The notes under the pieces: generated by a model | Database searches by the model: none | The model's input: the letters and a program-made list of their open reading frames with translations, nothing else | What the model was told of the DNA's origin: nothing | Program-made: the position numbers and the translations under genes | Shown: piece by piece, positions 28,215 to 37,490 of the stretch | Numbering within the stretch: position 1 is the first letter of the stretch | How the letters are laid out: every line of letters starts with the position of its first letter | Assembly (NCBI GenBank): GCA_964580525.1 | Contig: CAZOKN010000005.1 | Location: 1-64,000 of the forward strand | Source of the DNA: CAZOKN01 sp964580525 | GTDB taxonomy: Bacteria; Pseudomonadota; Alphaproteobacteria; Rickettsiales; UBA6187 | DNA: 64,000 nt | Direction: 5' to 3'

Positions 28215-29292
28215 CTTACTTGTTCCACTAATAGAAGATTATAAATTTCTAAATTTATTTCGCTATATAACTTTCAGAAGTATGGGTGCAGTTTTAACTG
28301 CTCTTTTGATTAGCTTTGTCATTGGGCCAAAAATTATTGCATGGCTAAAAAAGAAACAAAATGAAGGGCAGCCTATCAGAACTGATGGTCCGCAAAGTCA
28401 TATGTCAAAAAAAGGCACGCCTACTATGGGCGGTCTGATGATTTTATTTTCAATGTTTGTTTCTACATTGCTGTGGGCAGATTTAAAAAATAGTTATGTA
28501 TGGATAGTTCTGTTTGTTACTGCCGGTTTTGGCGTTTTGGGATTTGTTGATGATTATTTGAAAGTAACGAAAAAAAATACCAAAGGCGTTTCAGGAAAAT
28601 TAAAAATATTAGCGCAGATAGCTATATCTTTTGTAGCGGCAGTTTGTATTCAGAAAGTTGCGGCGCAAGGTCAGGCGTCGCATTTATCAGTTCCGTTCTT
28701 AAAGGATCTTGTTATAGATCTTGGCTTGTTTTACATACCGTTTGTTATGGTTGTTATGATTGGTGCATCAAATGCAGTTAATTTAACTGACGGTTTGGAT
28801 GGTCTTGCTATAGGTCCAATCATGATAGCAACTGCGTGTTTTGGTTTGATAAGTTACTTAGTTGGTAATTCACAATTTTCTAGCTATTTACAAATTATTG
28901 CAGTTCCAGGAACTGGCGAATTGGTAATTTTCTGTACGGCCTTGATAGGTGCCGGTTTAGGTTTTTTATGGTTTAATGCCCCACCGGCAAAAGTTTTTAT
29001 GGGTGACACTGGTAGTCTTGCCTTGGGTGGTTCTCTTGGAGTAATAAGCGTTATAACCAAACATGAAATTGTACTTTCTATAATAGGTGGTTTGTTTGTT
29101 ATGGAAGCAATTTCTGTGATAATCCAGGTTTATTATTTTAAATTTACTGGTGGAAAACGCTTTTTTGCTATGGCTCCTATACACCATCATTTTGAGAAGA
29201 AAGGGTGGTCGGAATCTACTGTTGTTATAAGATTTTGGATAATAGCTATTATCTTTGCTCTGATAGGTCTTTCAACGTTGAAATTAAGGTAA
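28204..29292 (+). CDS. mraY: Phospho-MurNAc-pentapeptide transferase MraY
   Basis: 362 residues with about ten membrane segments. It transfers phospho-MurNAc-pentapeptide to undecaprenyl phosphate, giving lipid I. Catalytic and signature motifs: 'FVDDYLKV' (Asp pair), 'NAVNLTDGLDGLAIG', 'FMGDTGSLALGG' and the 'PIHHHFEKKG' loop. The N-terminal 'KKGTPTMGGLMIL' is also present. Length is normal. The start overlaps murF. Confidence 0.97.
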   Translation: MLYSLLVPLIEDYKFLNLFRYITFRSMGAVLTALLISFVIGPKIIAWLKKKQNEGQPIRTDGPQSHMSKKGTPTMGGLMILFSMFVSTLLWADLKNSYVWIVLFVTAGFGVLGFVDDYLKVTKKNTKGVSGKLKILAQIAISFVAAVCIQKVAAQGQASHLSVPFLKDLVIDLGLFYIPFVMVVMIGASNAVNLTDGLDGLAIGPIMIATACFGLISYLVGNSQFSSYLQIIAVPGTGELVIFCTALIGAGLGFLWFNAPPAKVFMGDTGSLALGGSLGVISVITKHEIVLSIIGGLFVMEAISVIIQVYYFKFTGGKRFFAMAPIHHHFEKKGWSESTVVIRFWIIAIIFALIGLSTLKLR

Positions 29293-29297
29293 GATTT

Positions 29298-30686
29298 GTG
29301 ATTGATGTTGCGTTTTTAAAAGGAAAAACCGTTGCTGTTTTTGGTTTAGGAAAAGCGGGATTATCGACAATAAATGCCTTACAAAAAGCTGGCGCAGAGG
29401 TTTTTGCTTTTGATGATGGCGATGCAGCAGTAAAATCTCTGGGAGAAAAAAAACTTCCGAATGTTACTGTAAAAAATCCCAATGATTATAACTGGAAAGA
29501 AGTATCTTTATTGGTTTTAAGCCCAGGCGTGCCATTCACTCATCCAAAACCACATTACGTTGTTGATTTAGCAAAAGCGGCTGGTTGTCCTATAGTTTGT
29601 GATATTGAGTTACTTTATAATGCACAAAAACAGGCCAAATTTATTGGTATAACTGGCACTAATGGCAAATCTACAACCACAGCTCTTACCGGACATATAT
29701 TAAAAGAATGTGCAGTTAAATCGGCAGTGGGTGGGAACATAGGTGTTCCTGTGCTTGATCTTGATATGCTTGGTGGCGCTGGTTATTACGTTGTTGAAAT
29801 GTCTTCTTATCAACTCGATTTAATAGATAAAACTCATTTTAATGTTTCCATACTTTTAAACGTTACCCCTGACCATATTGACAGACATGGTGATATGGAA
29901 GGCTATGTAAAAGCCAAGAGCCATATTTTTGAAAATCAGGGAGCTGGAGATACTGCAATTATTGGTCTTGAGGATGAATATTGCGAAGAAGTTTATGAAA
30001 AGCTTAGGAAGGCCGGAAAAATCAGCAATTTGATAGGAGTTTCTACTGATAAGAAACTTGAGAAAGGTGTAGCTGTTTTAAACGGGGTTATTTACGATAA
30101 TTATTTTACCAAGTCAAAATTTGAGCTTGGATATTTAAAACGTCTGCCAGGGAAGCATAATGCGCAGAATATTGCGATGGCTTACTGCGCAGCACTTGCA
30201 GTTGGTATTTATGCAAAAAAAGTTGTTGAAGCTATAAAAACATTTGGGGGTTTACCTCATCGTATGCAGTATGTTGCAGAAATTGAAGGCGTAAGATTTG
30301 TTAATGATAGTAAGGCGACTAACGCAGAGGCAGCATCTAAAGCATTAGTTACATTCGATAATATATACTGGATTGCTGGTGGCATGGCAAAAGATGGTGG
30401 TATTGAATCTTTAGATGAATTTTTTCCAAAAATAAAACAAGCTTATTTAATAGGCAAAGCGCAGGATGAATTTGCGAAAACAATTGATGGTAAAATAGAA
30501 TATAAAAAATGCGAAACATTAGATAAAGCATTTGCAGAAGCGCAGGCAGACGCACTAAAAAATAAAAACCAAAAGCCTGTTGTTTTGCTATCTCCTGCAT
30601 GTGCATCTTTTGATCAATGGCCAAATTTTGAGGTGCGTGGCAATGCATTCTGCGAAATGGTGAAAAAGCTGGTAGATAGTAGATAA
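29298..30686 (+). CDS. murD: UDP-N-acetylmuramoylalanine-D-glutamate ligase MurD
   Basis: 462 residues from GTG 29298, which has AAGG eight bases upstream and leaves a 5-base gap after mraY. The open frame extends further upstream inside mraY but without a sensible N-terminus. The N-terminal Rossmann-like loop 'VAVFGLGKAGLST', P-loop 'GITGTNGKSTTTALTG', 'VVEMSSYQLDLI', 'NVTPDHIDRHGDME' and 'FVNDSKATNAEAASKAL' are all MurD. It adds D-glutamate to UDP-MurNAc-L-Ala. Confidence 0.95.
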   Translation: MIDVAFLKGKTVAVFGLGKAGLSTINALQKAGAEVFAFDDGDAAVKSLGEKKLPNVTVKNPNDYNWKEVSLLVLSPGVPFTHPKPHYVVDLAKAAGCPIVCDIELLYNAQKQAKFIGITGTNGKSTTTALTGHILKECAVKSAVGGNIGVPVLDLDMLGGAGYYVVEMSSYQLDLIDKTHFNVSILLNVTPDHIDRHGDMEGYVKAKSHIFENQGAGDTAIIGLEDEYCEEVYEKLRKAGKISNLIGVSTDKKLEKGVAVLNGVIYDNYFTKSKFELGYLKRLPGKHNAQNIAMAYCAALAVGIYAKKVVEAIKTFGGLPHRMQYVAEIEGVRFVNDSKATNAEAASKALVTFDNIYWIAGGMAKDGGIESLDEFFPKIKQAYLIGKAQDEFAKTIDGKIEYKKCETLDKAFAEAQADALKNKNQKPVVLLSPACASFDQWPNFEVRGNAFCEMVKKLVDSR

Positions 30687-30691
30687 AATTT

Positions 30692-31831
30692 ATGAAATTT
30701 GATCGCGAAAATAAAAATCTTATAACTACATGGTGGTGGACTATTGATAGGCTTGCGCTTGGTGCGATGCTGCTAATAATGTGTTTTGGCGCAATGATGG
30801 TGGCAACAGCTAGCCCTGCTATTGCTGAGCGTATTGGTTTTGATAGTTTTTATTTTGTGCGTAGGCAATTATTTTTTCTTACAGTTAGTTTATTTTTAAT
30901 GTTTGGCATATCTTTGCTTTCGCCTATAGCGATAAGGCGTATGGCAACGATTGGCTTTTCAGTTGGTATTATTTTATTGATTGCTGTGCTATTATTTGGT
31001 GCTTCCACCAATGGTGCAAAAAGATGGATATCCGTGTTTGGGTTTTCCTTGCAACCATCTGAATTTATGAAACCTTTTTTCATTGTGGTGACGGCATGGA
31101 TGTTGTCTGAAGGTAAAACTAGGCCAGGTTTTAAAGGTTTTCAGATCTCGCTAATACTATATGGATTGCTGGCCTCTCTGTTAATAATGCAGCCGGATTT
31201 TGGTATGTTTGTTGTGGTAACCGCAGTTTGGGCTGGGCAGTTGTTTATTGCTGGAATGTCTATGTTCTGGGTTTCGGGAATTGTTGTTGGTGGAATTTTT
31301 TCGTTAATTATAGCTTATTTATTTTTTCCACATGTTTCACACCGTATTGATAATTTTATCGGTAATGCTGATAAAGGTGCAAACTATCAAGTTAAAAAAT
31401 CATTGGAAGCCTTTGATAGTGGAGGAATAATTGGTCGTGGTCCTGGCGAAGGTGTTGTGAAACAGCATTTACCCGACTGCCATACGGATTTTATATTTGC
31501 AGTAATAGGTGAAGAGTTGGGGGCAATTGCTTGTATATTCGTGGTTAGTATGTATGCTTTTGTGGTTTTGCGAGGGATGAGGCGAATGCTCGATGAAACG
31601 GAATTATTTTTTATTTACGCCGTCTCCGGATTGTTGATGCAGTTTGGTACTCAGTCAGTGATAAATATGGGAGTAGCACTTAATATTTTACCAACAAAGG
31701 GAATGACTCTACCGTTTATAAGCTATGGTGGTTCTTCTGTTATGGCTATATCAATTGCTATGGGTATGATGTTGGGCTTAACAAAAAAACGTTTTGGTTA
31801 TATTGTAAGACCAGATAATTTAGTATTGTAG
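30692..31831 (+). CDS. ftsW: Septal peptidoglycan glycosyltransferase FtsW
   Basis: 379 residues with about ten membrane segments (SEDS family). It polymerises lipid II at the septum with FtsI. Signature stretches: 'GFSLQPSEFMKPFFIV', 'QPDFGMFVVV', 'HLPDCHTDFIFAVIGEELG' and 'PFISYGGSSVMAISIAMGM'. The catalytic Asp lies in the QPDFG/HTDF loops of the family. It starts 5 bases after murD and ends 6 bases before murG. Confidence 0.95.
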   Translation: MKFDRENKNLITTWWWTIDRLALGAMLLIMCFGAMMVATASPAIAERIGFDSFYFVRRQLFFLTVSLFLMFGISLLSPIAIRRMATIGFSVGIILLIAVLLFGASTNGAKRWISVFGFSLQPSEFMKPFFIVVTAWMLSEGKTRPGFKGFQISLILYGLLASLLIMQPDFGMFVVVTAVWAGQLFIAGMSMFWVSGIVVGGIFSLIIAYLFFPHVSHRIDNFIGNADKGANYQVKKSLEAFDSGGIIGRGPGEGVVKQHLPDCHTDFIFAVIGEELGAIACIFVVSMYAFVVLRGMRRMLDETELFFIYAVSGLLMQFGTQSVINMGVALNILPTKGMTLPFISYGGSSVMAISIAMGMMLGLTKKRFGYIVRPDNLVL

Positions 31832-31837
31832 GATTGT

Positions 31838-32923
31838 ATGACAGGTAAGTTAAATGTAGTGTTGGCCGCAGGTGGCACTGGTGGACATATCTTTCCGGCC
31901 GAATCTTTAGCAGTTGAGCTTATAAAATCCGGACATAAAGTAACGCTAATAACAGATAAACGCTATCAAAAGCGTGCTTATACTCCTGAGAAAATGGAAA
32001 TCAGAACTATACAATCGGCTTCGACAAGTGGTGGTTTTGCAGCAAAAATTAATGCAATTATGGCAATAGCCATTGGTTTTGCTCAGGCACGAAAACATAT
32101 AAAAATCCTTCAGGCGGATGTTGTGGTTGGTTTTGGTGGCTATCCATCTTTCCCTACAATGCTTGCAGCTGTGAGCCTCAGAAAAAAAACAATAATCCAT
32201 GAGCAGAACGCTTTAATGGGAAAAGTTAATAGGATATTGGCACCGTTTACAAAACTAATTGCTACATCTTTTACCAATACGCAAGGTATTAGAAAATCTG
32301 ATTTAGCTAAAGTTGTGCTTACAGGAAATCCTGTGCGACCTGCTATTAAAGCGATAAAAGATTTTCCTTATTCAGGAATTGACGATGACGGACATCTGCA
32401 TATCCTTGTTGTTGGCGGTTCACAAGGAACAAGTTTTTTTAGTGATGTGGTCCCTCAGGCGATAATGCTTTTGCCTGAAAACATTAGGACAAAAATTAGG
32501 CTTGATCAACAATGTAGAAAAGAAGATTTAGCAAAGGTAAAAGGCATTTATGATAAAGGTGGCATCAATGCTGAGCTTGCTCCGTTTTTTGAAGATGTGC
32601 CGGCAAGGCTTGCGTCATCTCATATTGTAATAGCGCGGGCAGGGGCTTCCACTCTGGCTGAGCTTATGGTTGCTGGGCGACCATCAATATTAATTCCTTA
32701 TATGTATGCAGCGGAAGATCATCAGATGGTAAATGCGCTTGCTCTTGAAAAATTTGGTGGGGCAATTGTTTTTTCACAAAAGATTTTAACTCCAGAAATG
32801 CTTAATAAATCAATTCTAAGGCTTGCTGAGAATCAGGATTTATTAAAGAAAATGGCGGTTAATGCTTTTGAGCTTGGAGTGCCGGACGCGGCTGAGAGGC
32901 TGGCAAAGCTGGTAGTAAAGTAA
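31838..32923 (+). CDS. murG: Lipid II synthase MurG (GlcNAc transferase)
   Basis: 361 residues, GT-B fold. It transfers GlcNAc from UDP-GlcNAc to lipid I on the inner membrane face. The N-terminal glycine loop 'AAGGTGGHIFPAESLA', 'VVGFGGYPSFPTML', 'IHEQNALMGKVNRIL', the second loop 'VVGGSQGTSFFSD' and 'ARAGASTLAELMVAGRPSILIPY' are diagnostic. It is the last cell-wall gene here: murC, murB, ddl, ftsQ, ftsA and ftsZ do not follow. I see no convincing terminator in the 67 bases after it. Confidence 0.96.
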   Translation: MTGKLNVVLAAGGTGGHIFPAESLAVELIKSGHKVTLITDKRYQKRAYTPEKMEIRTIQSASTSGGFAAKINAIMAIAIGFAQARKHIKILQADVVVGFGGYPSFPTMLAAVSLRKKTIIHEQNALMGKVNRILAPFTKLIATSFTNTQGIRKSDLAKVVLTGNPVRPAIKAIKDFPYSGIDDDGHLHILVVGGSQGTSFFSDVVPQAIMLLPENIRTKIRLDQQCRKEDLAKVKGIYDKGGINAELAPFFEDVPARLASSHIVIARAGASTLAELMVAGRPSILIPYMYAAEDHQMVNALALEKFGGAIVFSQKILTPEMLNKSILRLAENQDLLKKMAVNAFELGVPDAAERLAKLVVK

Positions 32924-32990
32924 TAATTCAAAAAATCCCTTCAGGTTTTTATACCTAAACTTATCAACTATATTTTCTTATAGTGGCATA

Positions 32991-33770
32991 TCAAAATCGC
33001 CCATTGCCAGTGTTTGCTGGAATGTTTGACAAGAATGGATGAAGAAGATGAGTAGGTGGCGTATTTTTTTTGAAAAATTTTTGTGATGATGAATATCGTT
33101 CTACTAATTCTTTTGGTATTTTATTTTGAATAAATGGTAAAACTTCTTGAATGCTTGTAGCTTCTCTAAGTGGTGTTATCTCGCCGGATTTTAATAACTC
33201 TCCTAAGCCTCCTGAATCTGGATTATATATACGAACTGGAGGATTTGTAATTCCAAGTTCTTTTGAGAGAAAGTTTTCAATTTGTTTAAATTCTTTAGAT
33301 TCTATTACTCCTGGAGCAGTTATAAAAAGGCCAAGAGTTTTTAGACAAGGTGCTACGTTTTCTGTTTCATTATGAGGGATAAGATTGGGATGACTAAGGA
33401 GATATTTTATTACAAGTTCTTTTATAAATTTGCTGCGTTCAAATCTTGGGAATTTTTTGTTAGAATCTTCCAATGATTCAAGAATGGGTGTGTGTTCAGG
33501 GTTTTGGCTATATTCATCTCTCTTTGAATAGCAATCAGTAAGAGTTCCTCTTATACCGGATATTTCAGCAAGCCAGGATACTCCTAGTTCGCCATTATAT
33601 ATAATAGATGATCTAAGTCCATTAATGAAAACAGTTGCAGGCCCATCTATATAAGGAGTATCAGGATTTATAATACGGCCAATTAAAACCTGTTTTGCAT
33701 TTAAATCGGAATAGAGTCTTTGATTTTTTGTTAGAAGGGTTTTAGGTAGAGAATTTACAAACGACTTCAT
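32991..33770 (-). CDS. Unrecognised 259-residue protein with presequence-like N-terminus
   Basis: I do not recognise the family. The first 22 residues contain K and R but no D or E, are rich in S, L, T and N, and end in 'NQRLYSD', which fits the R-x-Y|S pattern of mitochondrial presequence cleavage. The middle ('DGPATVFINGLRSSIIYNGELGVSWLAEISG') looks like a beta-rich globular domain. The rest is mixed alpha/beta with a proline- and asparagine-rich tail. No membrane segment. It is isolated between murG and the CoA-transferase genes, both oriented away or separated by more than 190 bases. An N-terminal feature is shared only with the TauD-like protein at 52712-53773. Confidence 0.6.
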   Translation of the reverse strand: MKSFVNSLPKTLLTKNQRLYSDLNAKQVLIGRIINPDTPYIDGPATVFINGLRSSIIYNGELGVSWLAEISGIRGTLTDCYSKRDEYSQNPEHTPILESLEDSNKKFPRFERSKFIKELVIKYLLSHPNLIPHNETENVAPCLKTLGLFITAPGVIESKEFKQIENFLSKELGITNPPVRIYNPDSGGLGELLKSGEITPLREATSIQEVLPFIQNKIPKELVERYSSSQKFFKKNTPPTHLLHPFLSNIPANTGNGRF

Positions 33771-33966
33771 AAAACACCATAAATTATAATAAAATATAAT
33801 TAAAATGTTATAGGAGTTTTATTAAAATAATTTTACATAGCCGAATTAATTTGGATTGTTCATAAAATCTTTTGGATATAGTGTATAATTTTGTTGCGCA
33901 AATATTCGTCATAACCACAGATGATGACGGTTTGGGTCGAGAATCTTAAGAGAAATATTTTTTAAA
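33771..33966. other. AT-rich intergenic region
   Basis: Nothing supportable beyond the probable promoter area of the minus-strand gene ending at 32991 and the 3' end of the CoA-transferase pair. No clear terminator hairpin with a U-tract is visible. Confidence 0.4.
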
Positions 33967-34632
33967 CTAAGCCGACTTAGCAATTTTTGCTTGTAGAGAT
34001 GAAGACACTTTAAACGTTGCTTCGGTCTTGTCCTTAACTTCTTGCAATGAAACATCTGGCGCATGGTCGATTAAAACCATTCCCTCAGGTGTTATATCAA
34101 ACACGGCAAGTTCAGTTATAATTCTGTCTACAACAGCTTTGCCGGTTAAAGGCAATGAGCATTTTTTTAAGACTTTAGATTCGCCGGTTTTTGTAGTGTG
34201 TGCCATAAGCACAATAACTCTTTTTACTCCTGCAACCAGATCCATAGCTCCACCAGGACCTTTAACCATTTTGCCAGGAACCATCCAATTAGCTAAATCG
34301 CCATTTTCAGAAACTTCTAGCGCTCCCAATATTGAAAGATCAATATGCCCACCGCGAATCATTCCAAAAGAAGTTGCGCTATCAAAAAAGCTGCTGCCTT
34401 CAAGGGCTGTAACGGTTTGTTTTCCAGCATTTATCAAATCAGCGTCAATTTTATCTTCAGTAGGGAAGGGGCCAAGGCCTAGCAATCCATTTTCACTTTG
34501 CAAAGTTACTGTGATGTCAGATGGAATATAATTCGCAACCTTTGTTGGCATGCCGATGCCCAGGTTAACATAAAAACCATCTTCTAATTCTTTTGCTGCA
34601 ATTTTGCACATTTCTTCAGGTGACCAAACCAT
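33967..34632 (-). CDS. scoB: 3-oxoacid CoA-transferase subunit B
   Basis: 221 residues from ATG 34632, which has AGGGAGT upstream; the open frame continues 24 bases further without an RBS. The subunit-B catalytic region reads 'LQSENGLLGLGPFPTE', with the active-site Glu in the SENG motif that forms the glutamyl-CoA thioester. The N-terminal 'VNLGIGMPTKVANYIP' and 'GGAMDLVAGVKRVIVLM' are also diagnostic. With subunit A, 10 bases upstream, it moves CoA between succinyl-CoA and acetoacetate, or a related pair, for ketone-body or short-chain-acid use. Confidence 0.92.
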   Translation of the reverse strand: MVWSPEEMCKIAAKELEDGFYVNLGIGMPTKVANYIPSDITVTLQSENGLLGLGPFPTEDKIDADLINAGKQTVTALEGSSFFDSATSFGMIRGGHIDLSILGALEVSENGDLANWMVPGKMVKGPGGAMDLVAGVKRVIVLMAHTTKTGESKVLKKCSLPLTGKAVVDRIITELAVFDITPEGMVLIDHAPDVSLQEVKDKTEATFKVSSSLQAKIAKSA

Positions 34633-34642
34633 AATAAACTCC

Positions 34643-35359
34643 CTACGCCGCTTCACTAGTTGTTCTTTGTTCTATTCTTTTTTCCAGCTTATCAGCTTTG
34701 AAAACTCTCTGCACGAAAACGCCTGGTGTATGCACTTCATCAGGATCGATATCGCCAATTTCAACAATTTCTTCAACTTCTGCAACTGTGATTTTTGCGG
34801 CAGTTGCCATCATTGGGTTGAAATTACGGGCAGTTTTGCGGTAAATTAAATTTCCAGCCTTATCAGCTTTCCATGCGCGCACAATGGCAAGGTCAGCAAA
34901 TAAAGATTTTTCCATAACATATTCTTCGCCATTAAACTCGCGAACTTCTTTGCCATCAGCCAAAACTGTGCCAACACCTGTTTTAGTGAAAAAAGCAGGT
35001 ATGCCTGCACCGCCTGCACGAATGCGCTCGGCTAGTGTGCCTTGTGGATTTAATTCTAATTCAAGATCGCCGTCTAAAAATTGTTTTTCGAAAATTTTAT
35101 TTTCGCCAACATAAGAAGAAATCATTTTTTTAATCTGACGGGTTTTTAGCATGATTCCTAAACCGAAATCATCCACACCGCAATTATTACTGATTATGGT
35201 TAGACCATTAACGCCTGAATCCCTTATTGTGAAAATACAATTTTCAGGAATACCGCAAAGACCAAAACCACCGGCCATGATCGTCATATTATTTTTCAAA
35301 ATGCCGTCTAGGGCATGAGTTGCTGATTTATATATTTTTTTGCTCAAAACAATCTCCAT
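34643..35359 (-). CDS. scoA: 3-oxoacid CoA-transferase subunit A
   Basis: 238 residues from ATG 35359. The glycine loop 'IMAGGFGLCGIPENCI' binds CoA, followed by 'NNCGVDDFGLGIMLKTRQI', 'RIRAGGAGIPAFFTKTGVGT' and 'KAGNLIYRKTARNFNPMMA', all conserved in succinyl-CoA:3-ketoacid CoA-transferase alpha subunits. The open frame begins further upstream but 'MEIVLSKKIYKS' is the natural N-terminus. First gene of a two-gene minus-strand unit with scoB; together they give the heterotetrameric enzyme. Confidence 0.92.
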   Translation of the reverse strand: MEIVLSKKIYKSATHALDGILKNNMTIMAGGFGLCGIPENCIFTIRDSGVNGLTIISNNCGVDDFGLGIMLKTRQIKKMISSYVGENKIFEKQFLDGDLELELNPQGTLAERIRAGGAGIPAFFTKTGVGTVLADGKEVREFNGEEYVMEKSLFADLAIVRAWKADKAGNLIYRKTARNFNPMMATAAKITVAEVEEIVEIGDIDPDEVHTPGVFVQRVFKADKLEKRIEQRTTSEAA

Positions 35360-35477
35360 AATAAACGAAAGAGTATCATTCCTTATAAATAGCAAGGCCT
35401 ATAAATGCAAATATAAAGTGAATTCGAAAAAGTTATTAACACGAGATGCGGGGTTGTATGTGTTGTATCTTTTGCAC

Positions 35478-35505
35478 TTGACGCAACTTTCAATTGAAAT
35501 ATATT
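35478..35505 (+). promoter_or_regulatory. Sigma-70-type promoter before the DUF2336 gene
   Basis: TTGACG at 35478-35483, 16-base spacer, TATATT at 35500-35505. Predicted start near 35512, about 110 bases before ATG 35624. By sequence only. Confidence 0.55.
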
Positions 35506-35623
35506 GCTTGGTGTGGCATTTTAATTGTTGGTAAAGGTTTTGTTTTTAATCTTATTTTAATAAAATTTAAAAGCAAATCTGTCGTTACAATTTATGTAAC
35601 GTTTCTTTTAGGTAGGAGGGTTT

Positions 35624-36778
35624 ATGTCTGTATTGTCTGATGCGCAAATGTTGAAGAAAGTGCCTTTGCCAGAAGTTAGGCAGACTATAGCTGTGAAAGT
35701 TGCCGAATATCTAAATGATGGAGTTTTTGACGAAAGCGAGCTTGCTACGGCTTTCGAAATAGTTAGATTGCTAGCAAAAGATGCTGAAATTATAGTTAGA
35801 AAAACTGTGTCAGAGTGTTTGAAAAGCAATCCAAAGATGCCGCATGATATTGCACTTGGCCTTGCAAAAGATGAAGATGATGTTGCAATTCCTATTCTTG
35901 AATTTTGTTCTGTTTTAACAGAAGAAGATTTAATAGAAATTATTAAAAGCACTAAGCAACTCTCTAAACTTTCGGCTATCGCCAAGAGGAAAGATATTTC
36001 TGATAATGTTTCTTCTGCGTTGATTCACACTCGTGATAAGGAAGTTGTTATAACCCTTGTAGATAACAAAACTTCTCAGATAGCAGAGGAAGGGTATGAT
36101 GTTGTATTGGGGGAATTTAAAAATAATGGCGGTATAATACAAGCCCTTGTACACAGAGGCAATCTGCCAGTTTCAATAGCCGAAAAAATGATAAATATGG
36201 TTTCTGGTCCATTGAAAGAAAAATTGCAGATGCAGTATAAACTTTCTGTTAAGCGTATTGATGAAATAATGTCTGTTGCCACAGAGAGGGCCACGCTTGG
36301 TATTTTAGATAATCCAATTGCAGATGAGAATATTGGTTCGCAGGAAATGGGGCGTCTCAATAAAGCTGAACAGCTTGCTAAACAATTACAAAAAGAAAAT
36401 AGGCTAACACATTCAATAATAATAAGATCTATTTGTGAAGGAGACTTGGAATTTTTCGAGGCAAGTAGCGCTATTGTCTCTGGCATACCGCTAATAAATG
36501 CTAGAACATTAGTAAGGGATAAAAATCCTACAGCACTCGAATCTTTATGTAAGCGTGCGAAGTTGCCTTTGAGTTGTAACCAGGCAATTTACTTGGTAAT
36601 AAAATTTATATTAGCGGAAGGTGGCAAAGAAAAGCATGGTAGTACCGTCTTCAAACAAAAATTGCTTGAGCATATAGCTGCTCGAGGTTACGAAAAAACA
36701 GTTCCTCTCATGCCTTACATCCTAGCACTTATTAGCAGCAGGTTGGATTTTGACGATGTGTTGAAGAATAATAGCTAG
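35624..36778 (+). CDS. DUF2336 domain protein
   Basis: 384 residues, all-helical and HEAT-like, with repeated helix pairs ('FEIVRLLAKDAEIIVRKTV', 'DIALGLAKDEDDVAIPILEF', 'LIHTRDKEVVITLVDN'). This is the DUF2336 family found almost only in Alphaproteobacteria; some members are linked to signalling and surface-attachment control, but no activity is established. A strong RBS (AGGAGGG) precedes the ATG. Its TAG stop shares the palindrome CTAG (36775-36778) with the stop of the convergent yqgE gene. Confidence 0.8.
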   Translation: MSVLSDAQMLKKVPLPEVRQTIAVKVAEYLNDGVFDESELATAFEIVRLLAKDAEIIVRKTVSECLKSNPKMPHDIALGLAKDEDDVAIPILEFCSVLTEEDLIEIIKSTKQLSKLSAIAKRKDISDNVSSALIHTRDKEVVITLVDNKTSQIAEEGYDVVLGEFKNNGGIIQALVHRGNLPVSIAEKMINMVSGPLKEKLQMQYKLSVKRIDEIMSVATERATLGILDNPIADENIGSQEMGRLNKAEQLAKQLQKENRLTHSIIIRSICEGDLEFFEASSAIVSGIPLINARTLVRDKNPTALESLCKRAKLPLSCNQAIYLVIKFILAEGGKEKHGSTVFKQKLLEHIAARGYEKTVPLMPYILALISSRLDFDDVLKNNS

Positions 36779-37356
36779 GCGTTACCAACGCTGGTGGAGT
36801 ATTTCATCAAGTCGACACCAAGTGTTTTTGCTGACTCGGACCATTTCCTCCGGTTTTCCATGTTAAATATTAAATTTTCATTTGCAGGAACGTTTATCCA
36901 AGAATTTTGTCTTATCTCATTTTCAAGTTGTCCTGGTGACCATCCTGCACAGCCGAGCGCTATAATGCTTTTTCCTGGTCCTTTACCAGAAGCTATGTCT
37001 TTAAGTACATCGATGGTTGAAGTTATGGATATGTTGCCTTGCAGGTTTTTTGTGTCCTGACATGAATAGTCGGCAGTGTGAAGAATAAAACCTTTTGATG
37101 ATTCAACTGGGCCACCGAAGTGAATAGGCGGTGAAATATCTGTTTTAGGATTTTCTATATCTAGCTGGCTAAATATATCTGTGCATGTAAGATCCCCAAG
37201 GACATGGTTTATCAATATTCCCATCGCGCCATTTTCGTCGTGACTGCAAATATAAATCACTGCTTTTTCAAAACATGAATCTTTTATAAGAGGAGTTGCT
37301 ACTAGAAGCTGCCCTTGTAAATAGTTGTTTTGTAATGATTTTTCTATATTTCCCAT
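36775..37356 (-). CDS. yqgE: YqgE/AlgH family (UPF0301) protein
   Basis: 193 residues from ATG 37356, chosen because AGG lies 7 bases upstream; an in-frame ATG at 37374 lacks an RBS. Family signatures: 'GQLLVATPLIKDSCFEKAVIYICSH', quoted here only by its ends at about 13-36, then 'GAMGILINHVLG', 'PIHFGGPVESSKGFILHT' and 'ALGCAGWSPGQLENEIRQNSW'-type C-terminal region. Conserved in Proteobacteria with no firmly established biochemistry. Convergent with the DUF2336 gene. Confidence 0.88.
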   Translation of the reverse strand: MGNIEKSLQNNYLQGQLLVATPLIKDSCFEKAVIYICSHDENGAMGILINHVLGDLTCTDIFSQLDIENPKTDISPPIHFGGPVESSKGFILHTADYSCQDTKNLQGNISITSTIDVLKDIASGKGPGKSIIALGCAGWSPGQLENEIRQNSWINVPANENLIFNMENRRKWSESAKTLGVDLMKYSTSVGNA

Positions 37357-37445
37357 AAAGCTGCCTAAGAACATTTTTATCTTATAGTATATATATTGTA
37401 TGGGTAAGAAGGTTTTTAAAGTGTTGGCAATGTGATTTTTTTAGA

Positions 37446-37478
37446 TAAAACCCCGCAATGTTATATTACGGGGTTTTA
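37446..37478 (-). terminator. Strong terminator after ridA
   Basis: TAAAACCCCG (37446-37455) pairs with CGGGGTTTTA (37469-37478), 13-base loop. It lies 12 bases past the ridA stop on the minus strand. The A/T flanks make it potentially bidirectional. Confidence 0.8.
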
Positions 37479-37490
37479 CAAGTAATAAAA

